Source: Leptodactylus fallax (taxonomy: Eukaryota > Chordata > Amphibia > Anura > Leptodactylidae). From it: DNA of 64,000 nucleotides. Position 1 is the stretch's first letter; every line of letters starts with the position of its first letter. A program made the translations under genes and the position numbers. Location: positions 6,421,501 to 6,485,500 of the forward strand of contig CAMRHE010000035.1 in the NCBI GenBank assembly GCA_947044405.1, given 5' to 3'. Positions 43,937 through 55,718 of the stretch are shown here, one piece after another. The notes beneath the pieces were generated by a model, which saw only the letters and a program-made list of their open reading frames with translations, did no database searches and was not told where the DNA came from.

Positions 43937-45558
43937 GAGTTGTAACCAGAAGTTTACATACACTATATAAAAAGACACATATGGATGTTTTTTTACTATC
44001 TGACATGAAATCAGAATAAACCTTTCCCGTTTTAGGTCACTTAGGATTACCAAAATTATTTATATTTGTCAAATGCCATAATAATGAGAGATAATTTTTA
44101 AGGCATTTTTATTACTTTCTGCCAAGTCAAAAGTTTGCATACATTTCATTAGTATTTGGTACAATTGCCCTTAAACTGTATGACTTGGGTCAAACGTTTT
44201 GGATATCCTTCCACAAGCTTCTCACAATAGTTAGTAGGAATTTGGGCCCATTCCTCCTGACAGAACTGGTGTAACTGAGCCATGTTTGTAGGCCGCCTTG
44301 CTCGCACCTGCCTTTTCAGCTTTGTCCATAAATTTTCAATAGGACTGAGATCAGAGCTTTGTGATGGCCACTCCAAAACATTGACTTTGGTTGTTTGGTT
44401 ATTTGTAACCAGTTTGGCAGTATGCTTCGGGGTCATTGTCCATTTGGAAGACCCATTTGTGCCCAAGCTTTATCTTCCTGGCTGATGTCTTGAGATGTTG
44501 ATTCAGTACTTCCACATAATCTTCTTTCCTCATGATGCCATCTATTTTGTGAAGTGCACCAGTCCCTCCTGCAGCAAAACAACCCCACAACATGATGCCC
44601 CCCCCCCCCCCCCGTGTTTCACAGTTGGGATGGTGTTCTCAGGCTTGCAAGCTTCTCCCTTTTTCCTCCAAACGTAATGATGGTCATTATGGCCAAATAG
44701 TTCAATTTTAGTTTCGTTAGACCACAGGACATGTTTTCAATAATTAAGGTCTTTGTTCCTGTGTGCATTTGCAAACATTAATCTGGCTTTATGTTTCTTT
44801 TTGAGTAATGGCTTCTTCCAGGTAGAGTGGCCTTTCAGCCCATGTCAATACAGTACTTGTTTCACTGTGGATAATGACACACTCTTACCAGCTTCAGCCA
44901 GCATCTTCACAAGGTCTTTTGCTTTTGTTCTTGGGTTGATATGCACATTTCGTACCAAAGCACGTTCATCTCTGGGACACAGAACTCGTCTCCTTCTGAG
45001 TGGTATGATGACTGGACATTCCCATGTTGTTTGTACTTGCGTATAATTGTTTGTACGGATGAACAAGGCACCTTCAGGTATCTGGAAATTACACCCAAGG
45101 ATGAACCAGACTTGTGCAAGTCCACAATTCTCTTCCTGATATCTTGGCTGATTTCTTTAGACTTTCCCATGATGTTACACAAAGAAGCAGTGTGTTTCAG
45201 GTGTGCCTTAAAATACATCCACTGGTGTGTCTCTAATTAACTCAGATTCTGCCAATAAAGCTTCCAAAGCTTTCAAAGCTTCCAAAGACATGATATCATC
45301 ATATGGACTGTCACAAATTGTTTAAAGGCATAGTAATCTTAGTGTATGTAAACTTTTGACTTTGCAGAAAGTAATAAAAATGCCTTAAAAAATTCCCTCT
45401 CTCTCATTATTCTGGCATTTGGCAAATATAAATAATTTTGGTAATCAGCAATTTTGCTAATTGACCTAAAACGGGAAAGGTTTATTCTGATTTCATGTCA
45501 GATAGTGAGAAAAAGTGTGTCTTTTTATATAGTGAATGTAAACTTCTGGTTTCAACTG
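43937..45558 (-). mobile_element. Tc1-F: Sleeping Beauty/Frog Prince-like Tc1
   Basis: The ends AGTTGTAACCAGAAGTTTAC and GTAAACTTCTGGTTTCAACTG are inverted and flanked by TA. The TIRs are over 150 bp. An inner repeat of the end (AAGTCAAAAGTTTGCATACA; GTATGTAAACTTTTGACTTT) gives the IR/DR layout. It is inserted in a GATA microsatellite that continues at 45559-45600. Confidence 0.9.
44149..45170 (-). pseudogene. Tc1-F transposase, several frameshifts
   Basis: The start MGKSKEISQDIRKRIVDLHK is typical of the Sleeping Beauty clade and is followed by the first HTH (LGVISRYLKVPCSSVQTIIRKY). Later pieces read RALVRNVHINPRTKAKDLVK and MLWGCFAAGGTGALHKIDG, then MDNDPEAYCQTGY or NDPKHTAKL in overlapping frames, and SDLSPIENLWTKLKR with the Glu. 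At least three frame changes are needed to link them. One is a run of 16 C (44598-44613) where the Gly-rich loop is encoded. It is non-functional. The true start is the MGKS Met, not the longer upstream frame. Confidence 0.86.

Positions 45559-45600
<42 letters not shown>
45559..45600. repeat. GATA microsatellite
   Basis: About ten GATA units directly after the Tc1-F end. Confidence 0.9.
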
Positions 45601-48118
45601 TTATGAATAACACTGTCCAAACGCAGTGGGACTAGGGGCAAAATCATCAGGTGCCCAAGCAATCACATCTTAAGATATAATAGCTGTTTGTCTATCTGTA
45701 TTCACTAATTAAGACCCTGTTACACCACCCTGAGTCCTGGACAGACTGAATGACAATTCTAAAAACATTGATCACTACTTTACATTGGCCTCCTGACTGA
45801 TATAAAATGAATGGGGGAAGAGCAATCGCTACAACAATCATTCCTCCCCCATTCAGCCACACTGATCATCATCAGCTCATAATGGTTACATGGGGTGATG
45901 CGCTCCGATTAATCTACATATTTTATACTGCATAAAAGATACAAGTAGCCAATCAACAAGCAATTTCTTGTAGGGCAGCTAATCCAGAGCAATTCCTGAT
46001 AATGAGCTTCCTTAGGAGAACTTGTTCCTGATATTTGCCCTGAATATCATGTCACCTGATTGGCCCTTTACTATATTGACTGTCACAAATCTAATTGTGG
46101 ATGAACTCAGCTCTGTTACATACCAGAAGAGCCAAGAAAATATAGAAGAAATCTTACACTTAGTATTTAAGTGGTAAGTTAAAAACATCATGCACATCAT
46201 AGTCAGTCTTCACAGCTTGTTTCATAACCAATGTGAAACAATCTCTATCAAAGACCATATATCCTACCTTGTCTAAACTGTTTATATTACTTTTTATTTG
46301 GTAACAGGGATCCAAACATCAGAAGATCTTTTTATAAAGAAAACAATCAATTATAGATCTTTATTATGGAATTATGGCTATTATTACTGTATTAGTGATG
46401 AAGATACCAATCTTTCACTTGAAAATCAAAGGAAGGCATTCTAAGAGTTTCCTGAATGTTACAACAAAGTATCTACTTAACAAAAGTCAAAAGTAACTTG
46501 ACCTGTTGAAAACTTAATACTCTATGTAGTCAATTCAACAGCATTTGCTTAACTCCAATATATAAACAGAAAACACTTGTTTGAACCACAAACTCCACTT
46601 GGTACTACTTGTAAATGTAAAGCTAACTGCTGATGTTAAATAGTCAGATTTATTTTAAACATACTAAAATGTGAAAGACCAAAAGATTAAAGTCGTCATT
46701 CAGTATGGACAACACTAGCATACAAGATGAAATGCATAGGTTGAATCACTATGACCTATGAGGGTCATAGGGATTTTACTGATGAAGAAAGACCCAAGTA
46801 TTTTACCACTTACATAAACAAAGAGAGGGATCCCTATAGCAAATATCAAATTTGGTCATTCTATATGGTGCCAGGTTTGCTATCCAGGAAACTGGCCAAA
46901 AAGACCTGGGAACGGCATGAAAGGGGGAGCAACCACCACGACCTTTTGCCATGGGTGGTAAATTCCAACACCATGATTGAGGACCCAGTTTAATGTTTGC
47001 TATTGGGCCCTCTCCCTTCTATGTTTTCCACTGCCCATTTTATTACTCTAGGGGCAGTTTATCAAACTCATGGGGACTATGTAGTTCCTCTTATGGGTAG
47101 TTTGACATGGTTCAAACTATTGTAGACTTTCTTTTCCATCAAAAACTGCTGTGTGTAAGTCACTCTTACTATATTCAAGCTTGATATTCTTATGCTGTCA
47201 ATACACCTTAGATACAGCAAGCAATGGCCAGTCTCTAATTCCAGATATCTCTCTTGAGTGCCCCATAGATATTTGCGTTGTTCATGCATATTTTGTGAAA
47301 GGAGAGAGAGGAGAAAGAAACTGACAGACACCTACACCCTGCCAGTGGTTAATCTCCTGCCAAAACAAAGTAATCGAGCATTCAAATTTAATAGCCAGAG
47401 GAGAGTCAGGAGAGGAGAGTCAGGAGGGGAGAGTCAGGAGGCCTCCATTGCACTTTACATGGTTGGCTGGTTCGGCCAATATCAGGGGGTTCAACAAATG
47501 ATAATATAATGTGTATGGGGGCCATTACGGTAAGTAGTTACTAAAATCGATACAATTCATTGCCTACATGGGCCATCCAGTTGACCAGCTGCAGTTGTGT
47601 AAAAGCACATGATGAATTTCATTTAATCTGATCAAATGCAAACAAAAATTTCACTTCCGTATTTCGTATAAATGACTAGTAAGTTAGAATATGTCAACAG
47701 CGAGAGGAGACAAAACAAACTGCAAATGGCATTTTATTGAAATTAATTAAAAATCCTTGATCTCCCATCTGAGGTATTCCATGTGCTTGGTAAAACTAAT
47801 CTGTTTAGACTTCTGGAGATTTAGTTTGTAGAATGATGGCTTTGTTTTCTGTTCTTATAAGCAGCCATCCAACATTAAACACTAATGTGCTGTTTACAGA
47901 GATAATACACAATTTGGTACAGCAAAGCCTTTTGCTTTAGATTTTCTCTGAAGAACTGTAAAGCCACACTAGATAATATGCTTTTAAAAGAAGCAGGGTC
48001 AGAAACAAATCTTGGAACTGAGCCACCCGAACCTGAAATGACGTTCACCGATATCTAATTAGGTAAATACAACCTCAGATGAACAACAACACACAACAGA
48101 CTCTGCCTTTTCATTATT
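45601..48118. other. No recognised gene; short GGAGAGTCA repeats
   Basis: Contains an 80-codon frame at 46751-46993 with no recognised family, and a few GGAGAGTCAGGA units at 47398-47440. Otherwise unremarkable. Confidence 0.45.
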
Positions 48119-49417
48119 TATTCAACCGCTTAACGACCAATGACGTACCTGTACATAATTGGTGTCATGGGGATGTATGGAGAGGGTTCAGGAGCTGAGC
48201 TCTCTCCGTACAGGGCGGATGCCAGCTGTGTAATACAGCCAGGACCCGCCGCTAACAGCAGTGATCAGTGCCTTCACCGATCGCTGCTGTTAACCTTTAG
48301 ATCCCGCGGTCAAACGGGACCGCGGCGTCTAAACTGCGCATGCGCCACCGGCACTGCCATTTTTCACCGATCGCTGCCCTCCTGAACGTTATTGGAAGGC
48401 GGCGATCGGTTGCCATGAAAGCCGGGATCCTATTGAAGGCTCCAGGCTTGTCATTGCATTAGAGCTATTACACGATGCCAGAGGCATTGTCTAATAGAAG
48501 TGAAGGCATTTTGCTATTTACTGCAATACAGTAGTATTGCAGTGAATAGTATGAGTGATCAGACCCCCTAGGTTTCAAGGTCCCTAGGGGGTCTGATCAT
48601 AAAAGTAAAGGTAGAAAAAAAAAAAGTTTTTAAAAGTAAAAAAAAAAATAAAAAAAAACACAAAAGTTCAAATCACCCTTTTTCCTAGATCAGATATAAA
48701 AGTAAATAAACAAAAGTAAACATAAACACATTAGGTATCCCTGCGCTCCAAAAAGCTCTAACTATTAAAATATAAAAATATTTATCCCATACGGTGAATG
48801 GCGTAGCGGCGAAAAAAAATCAAAATGGCCAAATATAGTTTTCTTCAACACTTTTCCTCCTATAAAAAATTGAATAAAAAGTCATCAAACCATCATATCT
48901 TTCCCCAAATGATATCAATAAAAACGTCATCTTGTCCCGCATAAAAAGACGCCTTACCCAGCTCCATACATGTAAATATGAAAAAGTTACAGGTGTCACA
49001 ATATGGCAACATAAATTTTTTTTTTGCTATTTTGCAAAATTTTTCATTTCTTAAAAGGTTATCAAAACATTGCAAATACTACATAAATTCGGTATCGCTG
49101 TGTTTGTACTGACCTGCAGAATACAGGTAACATGTCATTTTTACCACACAGTGAATGCCGTAAAAATTAAACCCATATGAAGTTGGCGCAAATGCATTTT
49201 TTTCTCCAAATGCACCTCATTTTGAATTTTTTTCCAGCTTCCCAGTACATTGCACAGCATATTGATTGGTGCCATTGCAAAATACAATTTGTTTCGCAAA
49301 CCATAAGTCATCATGTGAGTCTGTGAACTTAAAAATGAAAAAGTTAGGGCTCTTGGAATGTGGGGAGGGAAAAACGAAAATGCAAAAACAAAAAATGACC
49401 CGGTCCTTAAAAGGTTA
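48119..49417. mobile_element. MITE with AACCGCTTAA-type ends, 1.3 kb
   Basis: The left end AACCGCTTAACGACCAATG and right end CCGGTCCTTAAAAGGTTAA are inverted. The GC-rich left part carries several short palindromes (GATCGCTGCTGTTAAC; GACCCCCTAGG...CCTAGGGGGTC near 48563-48595). The right part is A/T-rich. No transposase is seen. The next MITE shares its TTAA. Confidence 0.68.
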
Positions 49418-49917
49418 AAGGGGTATTCCCATGAACATAACTATTTTTAAATTTGTAAATAATTAAAAGTTAAACATTTTTGAAAATATAAGTAATTAAA
49501 CCTTTTGCAGAGTTTTAAAGATTTTTCTCTAAATATCTTGTGGTTACAAGTTGTTGTCTTGATCGGTTGCCAGTGGATACGACCATGAATGTAGGACCTT
49601 TCTAAAGTCAGCCATGATGTCCTTATTGTGGCTGTGATATTTTCTGATACATGTAGAGTCCCTGCCTGATAACCCAGCTACAATAAGAAAATTATGGCTG
49701 GGGTCCTGACAAGTCCCAGACCATAGAAAATTTCTGCATTTGTGGTCGTATCCATTGACAACCAATCAAGACAACAGACTCTCACCACTAAGAAAGTTAG
49801 AGAAAATCTTTAAAACTCTGCAGAATTTTCAAATACTTATATTTGCAAAAATGCTTAACTTTTAATTATCTACAAATATACTGTAGATATGATTATGTTC
49901 ATGGGAATACCCTGAAA
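49418..49917. mobile_element. TTAA-type MITE, TTCCCATGAACAT family
   Basis: The left end AAAGGGGTATTCCCATGAAC directly follows TTAA. The right end is the inverted GTTCATGGGAATACCCTG, where the outer bases have decayed. The arms extend inward (ATTTGTAAATAATTAAAAGT with ACTTTTAATTATCTACAAAT). Related, split copy at 9880-10862. Confidence 0.77.
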
Positions 49918-49966
49918 AAAAAAAACATATTTGAAAAACTAAGTACACCCAATGATAGCTTGTAGA

Positions 49967-52444
49967 GAGGGGCGGACCGCTAATGAGGCGAAGTGAGGTG
50001 GCTGCCTCAGGCGGCACTGTCCGTCACTGTCTGGGGGGGCGGCATTTTTACCATTTATTTAATGTAAAGCTGAGCGGGGCCTGTCCTGGGCTGGTTTACG
50101 AGACCTCTGCATGTCAATGGAAGTGGCGATACAATCACGTCATCGCGCCTCCTATGCTGAGACACAGACGTCGCGGACAAGAAGAGGAGGCGGCAGAGGC
50201 TCCATCATGGGATTGCAGGTAGGTGACAATAACTTTTTTTTTATATATAAATAGTCTGTTAGCTACTGGAATAACCCCAGCAGGTAACGGCCTATTTACT
50301 TATCGATCCCTGCGACTGCTGTGGCCGCCTCCGCATCCCCTTCTGCTATCAGACGCAGAAGGCGGAATCAGAAGTGGCTGTGAGCAGCAGCGGGGATCGG
50401 TAAGTGAGGCCAAATACTACTATTATTATACTCCGATGCCGGTCTGTGCGACATTGAAGAGGGCTGCAAGCAGGGAGCGCACCGGAGCCCAGTTAAGTAA
50501 CACTGGTTTTTATGTTTGTCACCACCTGGGTCTCCGATCATTATACTCTGGGGTCTTTTAGACCCCAGAGTATAATAATAGTTCATGGGTGGGTTATTAT
50601 GGAGCAGAATACTGTGTGCAGGGGCCACTATTGGGAATAATTATGTGTGCAGGGGCCACTATGGAGTATAATACCGAGTGCAGGGGCCACTATAGGACCT
50701 AATACCTTGTGCAGGGGCCACTATGGAGCATAATACTGAGTGCAGGGGCCACTATGGAGCATAATACTGAGTGCAGGGACCACTATCAGGCATAATATTG
50801 TGCGCAGGGGCCACTATGAAGCATAATACCGAGTGCAGGAGCCACTATGGAGCATAATACCGTGTGCAGGGGGCGCTGCGGGGCATAATACCGTGTGCAG
50901 GGGCCGCTGCGGGGCATAATACCATGTAATACTGTGTTTAGGGGCCGCTGTGGGCCATAATACCATGTAATACTGTATTAAAAAAAAAAACACCTACTCA
51001 CCTGTCCCTTGTGCTCCGATGCCTCCCACCGCAGTCTGGTTCTGCTGCTCTGGTGTTCTCTTCTGGAGGAAGTCCCCACCACACATGACCGCTGAGGGGA
51101 AGAAAACACCGGAGCAGCAGGACTGGAACGTGCTGGGAAAACACCAGAGCACCTTCCCCAGCCTCATATTAAAAAAGTGGTTATCCTGGACAACCCCTTT
51201 AAGGTGGCACTTGGGCTTTATTAAAGGGTCTTTCCAGCTCATTTTTATTGATGTTCTATCCTTAGGACAGATTATCAATAAGAGATCAGTGGACCCCTCC
51301 TCTGATCAGCTGTATGAAGGGGCTATGGTGCCTGTTTATATCACACACTGTCTGTTTATAGTGACCGTGTGATGTAATTACAGTCTTGTCACATAGACAT
51401 GTATAGGACAAGGCTGTAGTTACATGACATGGCCGCTATGAGATGAATGACACTATGTAAACAGAGAAGTGGTCACGGCGCTTACACAGGTACCATGGTT
51501 CATTCAAACATGTGATCAGTGGGGGTCCTGGGTTTTTGAGCCCCACTAATTAGTTTATTAATGACCTGGAAAACCTTTTAATTAGTTAACACCTGGGGCA
51601 TTATTAATGTGGGGCACTATTTATACAGGGTACACATGGACATTATTAATGTAAAGATGGACTTGGGAGTATTATTCATTATGGGGGGTTATATCATATA
51701 TTTTATAATTGGGGGTAGCAGCAGGATGGGGGCTTTGTGCAGGTGAGGACAATGTGGGTTGGATGCCTGGAAAAGTGAGGAGCCAAAGATGTCTGTGTTA
51801 TAAACTTTACAGAGACAAGTCACAGCTGGAAGAAGTGGTCATGGCGGTCCAAAGGGAAGAGATTGGAAATGTGACAGATTAGTCAGAGACGTCACCTGTA
51901 AGTCACAAAATGTTACTGCCCTGTATTCACCTAAATGATAGAGGATAAATACCTGATTGATGGGGGTTTGTCTGCTGAGTCCCCCACTGAGCCTGAGAAT
52001 TGTTTTTTTTCCCCCCACTGGGTGGGAATCCAGCCTGGGTGCAGCCATATACAGTATATAGGTGTATCGCTTGGTGGATGGACGAACCCGCGTGGCTCTC
52101 ATTCACTTCGATGGGAGTGCCTAAGATACCTGAAGTACAGTACTCAGCTATCTGCAGCGCTCCTCTTATAGAGAATGGGGGCCATGTGGGCTCGTCCATC
52201 CACCAAGCAGAAGATGTGTGAAGTTATTTTCATTGTTAATGCCGTGTTGTTGATTTCTGATACTGAAGTAATACAGGAAGAAGAATTCTAAAAAACTGTT
52301 TCATAAGTTTGTGTATGTTTATTGTACGACAGTAACAGTGTGTGGCGCTAACAGCATGTAAACGCAATTTTATATTTTTTTTTTTTGGGAGGGGGGTCTT
52401 TCGATAGTCCGCCTCAGGCAGCAAAGAGGCTAGGTTCAGCACTG
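49967..52444. mobile_element. hAT-2: non-autonomous hAT-type transposon
   Basis: The flanking 8-bp duplication CTTGTAGA lies at 49959-49966 and 52445-52452. The ends carry GGTGGCTGCCTCAGGCGGC (left) and GTCCGCCTCAGGCAGCAAAG (right) as imperfect inverted copies. There is no transposase. Internal stretches match hAT-1: GTGGCACTTGGGCTTTATTA, and a block around 51788-51930 with GATTAGTCAGAGACGTCACC. A 31-bp minisatellite sits in the position corresponding to that of hAT-1. Confidence 0.85.
50583..50975. repeat. ~31-bp minisatellite in hAT-2
   Basis: Ten or more units of the type GCAGGGGCCACTATGGAGCA followed by TAATACCGAGT, with later units drifting to GGGGCCGCTGCGGGGCATAA. Confidence 0.9.
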
Positions 52445-54223
52445 CTTGTAGAATCACCTTTAACAGCAATAACTTGAAGTAATGGTTTCCTGTATGACTT
52501 AATCAGTCTCTAGTAGTATAATGTTGTACTGTGTTAGCCATAGAAAGTATTGACTGTTTCAGAAGCAAAGTAAAATCAGAAATCCTGGAGAAACAAAAGA
52601 AACAGGTGCATAACCTAACCCTGCAGGAACAGAAGGCTATTATTTCACTGAAAGAAAATCAGGATATAATAATAATAAAACCTGCTGACAAGAGGCAAAA
52701 TAGTCATAATGAACACCTCAGACTATATCCAGGAAGCAAACAGGCAACTGTCAATTCCCATCCATTACTCCAAACGTGGAAGTGATCCCACAGAGGCCTA
52801 CATGAAACAGCTAAAGAATATGATCAAGACGTTTCCAATCCAGGTCCAGAAGCAGGTAAAAGGGCTTATCCCTGAGGATCCCAGGCCGGGCTGCTTCTAT
52901 ATGCTCCCAAAGATACACAAAGATGGCAACCCTGGGAGGCCTATCATTTCAGGCATTGGGACACTGATGGAAAACATCTCGAGTTGGGTGGAAAATCTCC
53001 TAAAACCCCTTTTCAGGGATACTCCAAGCTGTATCCAGGACACCGCTGACCTTCTTAACAAACTGAGTGCCCTGGGCAAGCTGCCTGGGGGTGCCATTTT
53101 GGCCACCATGGATGTGGAGTCCCTGTGCACTGGGGATGGAGTTGCAGCATGTTGGATACACCTGGAGAGGCAAAGCCTCTCAACAAAGCCAGTGGCGCAG
53201 CTCGTGCAGTTCATCCTTGGCCATGGCTGTTTTGCTTTTGGAGAGGATCTGTGTCTGCAGCGAGTGGGGGCTTCAGTGGGAACCGGATGTGCACCCCAGT
53301 GTGCGGGTCTCTTTGTGGTAGAGCTGGAGGGAGCATGTTTGTCAACATGCACCGCCAAACCTATGATTTGCCTTCATTGTATCAATGATATCCTTGTCGT
53401 CTGGACTGCAGGTGAGGAGGCCCTACTTCAATTCCATAGTGACTTCAATGACTTTCACCCTACCATCAACCTTAGACTTAGTTATTCAGTGAGTGAAATC
53501 CACTTTCTGGATACCACAATATACATTAAGGACCACCGGCTACTCACATCAATATGCCACGGACCCACAGACGGGGCGGCCTGCATGAGACAATCTATAA
53601 TTTACAGCCAGGCTATATGATGCAATCATATTTGCTCCGACAGAGCAGACCTGGACGAGCGCCTCCTGGATCTGAGGACGAAATTTCTCAGATTGGAATA
53701 CAAACCAAAAGTGACGGACAATCAATTGAACAGGGCGGTGGCCATTAACGGAGACAGTCTGCTCATATATGAAGAGACCCGAGTGCCCCTAGTTGTCAAC
53801 TACAACCCACAGCTGGAGATCCTACGAAGGATTGCCAAGGAGCTCCAACCTGTGCTACATGGGGACAACAGACTCAAGGACATGTTTCCAGTCTCCCCTC
53901 TCCTTTCTTTTCGACAGCCACCAAACCTGAGGCGTATTATTGTCCGGAGTGCCCTGAAGGCCCCAAATGAAAATGGCACCACACCTTGCCTGCAAAACAG
54001 GTGCAAGACCTGCAGGCACATCCACACTGCTGGCAATGTACCTGTCCCACAATCACAACAGGTGCACAGAATTAGGACATTTTCCTGCAGCTCTTCCAAT
54101 GTGGTGTATCTCATAATGTGTGTGCAAGGTCCCATCACAGGCCCCTATGTGGGGGAAACAGGACAGAGACTCAGTCAGCGCATGAACTCACACAGATTCA
54201 CCACTAATAACAGCTGAACAGAT

Positions 54224-55089
54224 TTTTTTTTATCGAAGGTCTCAAAACTGTGCCAACGAAACACCAGTGCACGGAAAAAAGTGACGGGTGCCACTGAAAA
54301 AACGTGCAAAGGATGCGGTCTATCGCAAAACCCATCTCAAAAGAGAATGGGTCTCCCGAAACTGTCCCCAAACTCAGAGCCAAAAGGCCCAAGAGTAAGG
54401 GGAGCTGGACTAACCCAACTGCCTAAACAGGAGGGTCAGATCTTGCTTGGTTTCCTCCCAGGCTGCCACCACCAAGAGTACTACCAAGCCAGCCACTTGC
54501 ACCAGTCTCCTCAAGGGCTGCCACCCCAAGAGTCCTACTGGACCTGCAACTGTTGTCTATCTCCACAAAAGCAGAGACAGACCAGGAGAGCAAGGAAGGA
54601 GGGAACCCGAAGGCCACACACTCCAACCCCTAGACTACAGGACCCAAAAGGGTTTCCGCACCCCTTCATCCACAGCAAAGTGACAAACGGTGACAAAAGT
54701 GACAAATAAAAATTATGAATAAATAAGTGAATAGAGTGCCAGTGTACTGGCCCGGTTTATCTGCCGGATCTATAAAAATTACCCATGCATGGATAAACCA
54801 AGCAATAGGGTGGGTGCAATCAAAAGTGTTTCAAGTGCACCTCCAGAGCCACCAACCCCAGAGGCACTTCGCACTTTGAGACCTTTGAAAGCATTCCCGG
54901 CCTAATGGCCTCGATCCCAGGGCATCCGGTGCTACCCTGGTGTGGTTCTCTGACTACATTCACAGTCTTCAGTTGGCTCCCTACAGTGGGTTAACCACTC
55001 TTACTGGCGGAACCAACCTACTAGCTGTTACTGATAAGAACAGATACTACACTTGATCTTAGCCAAAAGGCCGAGAAGGTATTAGGTAT
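54224..55089 (-). mobile_element. U2-headed, poly(A)-tailed retrocopy in PLE-3
   Basis: On the minus strand the insert starts at about 55082 with the first ~50 nt of U2 snRNA. It continues for about 800 bp of unrelated sequence and ends in an A9 tract (54231-54223). The flanks are an imperfect duplication (AGC(T/A)GAA(C/T)AGAT, 54212-54223 and 55094-55105; 10 of 12). Poly(A) plus target duplication shows it was retroposed, probably by an L1-like machinery. It lacks the remaining U2 body. A frame from about 54626 to 54204 is open save for one stop (codons TGA or TAG near 54420), but I recognise no protein. It may be a SINE-like or L1-derived family; the family is unknown to me. Confidence 0.8.
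55030..55082 (-). ncRNA. RNU2-like: 5' segment of U2 snRNA (retroposed head)
   Basis: The minus strand from 55078 to 55030 reads CTTCTCGGCCTTTTGGCTAA, GATCAAGTGTAGTATCTGTT, CTTATCAGT, identical to U2 nucleotides about 5-53; it includes the branch-site recognition sequence GTAGTA. The first four bases are ATAC instead of ATCG. Similarity stops after CAGT, so stems IIb-IV and the Sm site are absent. This is not a functional U2 gene. Confidence 0.9.
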
Positions 55090-55718
55090 TAGAAGCAGAA
55101 TAGATCTCCCAGTGGCTGCACATTTCTCCGGAGAAGACCACTCTATTGAAGATTTGCGGGTTGTAGTTTTAATGGGACATTTTAAGACGCAGAGGGAGAG
55201 AAAGGAATGGGAATATAAGTTAATGCAAAAATTTCAAACTCTGCAATTTGGACTTAATATTCATGCCAGTTTCATGTCACACTGTATGAACTGTGAGGGT
55301 CACAAATCACCACCTGATAGCTAACAGATAATAGCAAGAATTACTGATCCCTCCGTCACGCCCCACAAGTTTCCAGATTGTTTATTTCTTGACCTGTTGT
55401 AAATAACTTCTATACTTATATTGCATATTGTTTTCTTTAAAGATTCTAAGATCCTTTGAAGATCTATGTCTTGTGTGTATAAAGAGTCTGTGAATTTTCA
55501 ATTCCTTGTATAACACTATATCTGAAGAAGAGAGCTAGACTCTCGAAAGCTTACTATCAAATATACTCAATTAGCCTCTAAAAGGTATCGCCTGATTTCT
55601 TCACTCTTCCATTAATCAGTCTCTGACATTGTTCTAGAGGAATTTTAACCCACTTATTTACAACATCGGTTTAGTTAATTGAGGTTTTTGGATATTTGTT
55701 TATGTACAGCTCTCTTAA

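Larger units (their letters stand above)
52552..55324 (+). pseudogene. PLE-3 RT / GIY-YIG endonuclease, broken
   Basis: Order: LTLQEQKAIISLKENQD and IIKPADK (fingers), a frameshift near 52700, then NTSDYIQEANRQLS, YMLPKIHKDG, GRPIISGIGT, motif A as TMDVESLCT (Asp present, following residues altered), VGASVGTGCAPQCAGLFV, and the catalytic loop as CINDILVVW, where family proteins have YIDD; the first Asp is Asn. A frame change near 53640 leads to the linker with Cys residues (CLQNRCKTCRHIH). The endonuclease reads NVVYLIMCV and GPYVGETGQRLSQRMNSHR, is interrupted after TTNNS by the retrocopy, and resumes as DLPVAAHFSGEDHSIEDLRV to the Glu-bearing ERKEWEYKLMQKF and the stop. Nonfunctional. Confidence 0.87.
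52512..55611 (+). mobile_element. PLE-3: Penelope-like element in Tc1-I
   Basis: Flanked by the 13-bp duplication TTAATCAGTCTCT (52499-52511 and 55612-55624). The 5' end reads AGTAGTATAATGTTGTACTG and the 3' end carries TATCTGAAGAAGAGAGCTAG and AAAAGGTATCGCCTGATTTC, the same termini as the 164-bp element at 21206. It encodes a plus-strand RT/GIY-YIG protein that is 5'-truncated, and it is itself broken by a U2-headed insertion (54224-55089). Confidence 0.87.

Noticed and set aside
53067..53388. Additional frames on both strands within 52.9-54.1 kb
   Set aside because: They are shadows of the PLE-3 RT reading frame, which alone carries family motifs.
55030..55082. Functional U2 snRNA gene
   Set aside because: Only the first ~50 nt are present, the Sm site and 3' stems are missing, and poly(A) and target duplications mark it as part of a retrocopy.
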